NCBI GenBank assembly: GCA_029939615.1
Contig: JAOZSP010000025.1
Coordinates: 1,183 to 14,657 of the forward strand
DNA from: Candidatus Izemoplasma sp.
Lineage (GTDB): Bacteria; Bacillota_I; Bacilli_A; Izemoplasmatales; Izemoplasmataceae
DNA length: 13,475 bases
Direction of reading: 5' to 3'
Shown here: piece by piece, positions 13,011-13,475 of the stretch
Numbering within the stretch: the stretch's first letter is position 1
Layout of the letters: every line of letters begins with the position of its first letter
Made by a program: the position numbers and the translations under genes
The notes under the pieces: model-generated
Database searches by the model: none
Told to the model about the DNA's origin: nothing
What the model saw: the letters and a program-made list of their open reading frames with translations, nothing else

Positions 13011-13475
13011 TTAGCCTACAATACCTGTTCTTTCAATTGATTCAACAAATTGTTTTTGCACGAATAAATACATAATTAATAATGGTAACATCATTAACAG
13101 TGCAGCAACATTTGAGATTTAAGCTAAGAATAATGGGTTCTCCCAAACATCTTGTCCAATCAAATCAAGTCCACCAGTATAGAATAAAGCGGCATACATT
13201 CCTTCAGCAGCGTTTATTAACTGCATTGTTAATAAAGGAAAATCTACTGAACTTACTTCAAATATTTTAACGTAATAAACATCATTCCACTGCCATACAA
13301 ATGCAAATAGTCCAACAGTAATTAATGCTCCACGAGCATTTGGTAACATTACATTCCAGAATGTTCTAAAGACACCAGCACCATCGATCATTGCTGACTC
13401 TTCTAGTTCCATTGGTAATCCTCTAAAGAACTGTCTGAAGATGTAAATAAAGATACCACTTCTAATTCCCATTCC
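13011..13475 (-). pseudogene. Carbohydrate ABC transporter permease (MalG/MsmG type), interrupted by in-frame TAA; 5' part off window
   Basis: C-terminal part of an inner-membrane permease of the MalG/LplC type for sugar import. About the first 117 visible residues include the EAA loop that contacts the ATPase, MELEESAMIDGAGVFRTFWNVMLP, and later FVWQWNDVYY. The frame hits TAA at 13119-13121 after NPLFLA. Reading on in the same frame gives ISNVAALLMMLPLLIMYLFVQKQFVESIERTGIVG and then TAA at 13011-13013. This is exactly the usual last helix and FVxxIxRTGIVG end of the family, with no shift and no other stop. The gene thus looks full length apart from one nonsense codon reachable by a single base change from several sense codons. 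The truncated product would lack its last membrane helix and about 35 residues. A sequencing error is the main alternative. It heads the cell-wall sugar operon visible here. Confidence 0.8.

Noticed and set aside
1..13475. CRISPR arrays, insertion sequences, tRNA or rRNA genes, phage or attachment sites
   Set aside because: No regularly spaced direct repeats, transposase motifs, cloverleaf sequences or integrase-like genes were seen. The gene content is ordinary metabolic and transport functions.

Overview
The window is AT-rich DNA (roughly 30% GC by eye) from a low-GC Gram-positive bacterium of the Bacillota. Supporting signs are strong Shine-Dalgarno sites (AGGAGG, AAGGAG, GGTGAT) before almost every gene, sigma-A-type promoters, Rho-independent terminators with T-runs, and Bacillota-typical families (DUF624/YesL, YwrA/YwrB-like short chromate transporters, DUF1893). 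All tryptophans I traced are TGG and the reading frames hold with TGA as a stop, so this is not a UGA=Trp mollicute. The genus cannot be fixed from the window; Gemella-like Bacilli, Erysipelotrichia and standard-code relatives of mollicutes are all possible. There are 15 genes and one broken gene, 14 of them on the minus strand.

Reading in minus-strand order from the right edge, 13475 to 5871 is one tight operon for cell-wall sugar catabolism. It holds the C-terminal part of a sugar ABC permease (interrupted by an in-frame TAA), a DUF624 membrane protein, NamZ, NagZ, a MurK-type amino-sugar kinase, MurQ, NagB and, at the end, the rRNA methyltransferase RlmL/YpsC. Neighbours overlap by exactly 8 bases at three successive junctions. 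The inferred route is disaccharide uptake, hydrolysis by NamZ and NagZ, phosphorylation by MurK, loss of the lactyl ether by MurQ and deamination by NagB. NagA and a MurP-type PTS importer are absent here. A bidirectional terminator at 5838-5868 separates this operon from a convergent plus-strand pair at 4914-5841: an ECF transporter S component and a DUF1893 deaminase-fold protein.

The pair diverges from a short-chain dehydrogenase at 3844-4770. The shared 143-base intergenic region holds a near-perfect inverted repeat whose arms fall on the two promoters. Downstream come two half-size chromate-transporter proteins (3779 to 2656) with their own promoter, a palindrome at the predicted start of transcription, and a terminator. 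Next is a DUF523 (TudS-like) gene overlapping an orphan fructose-type PTS EIIC.

The most notable element is at 1064-1188: a promoter, a fluoride (crcB-type) riboswitch aptamer and an overlapping intrinsic terminator. They sit directly upstream of an NHA/SLC9B-like cation:proton antiporter gene that runs off the left edge. This predicts a fluoride-induced antiporter rather than the usual CrcB/Fluc channel or CLC-F exporter.
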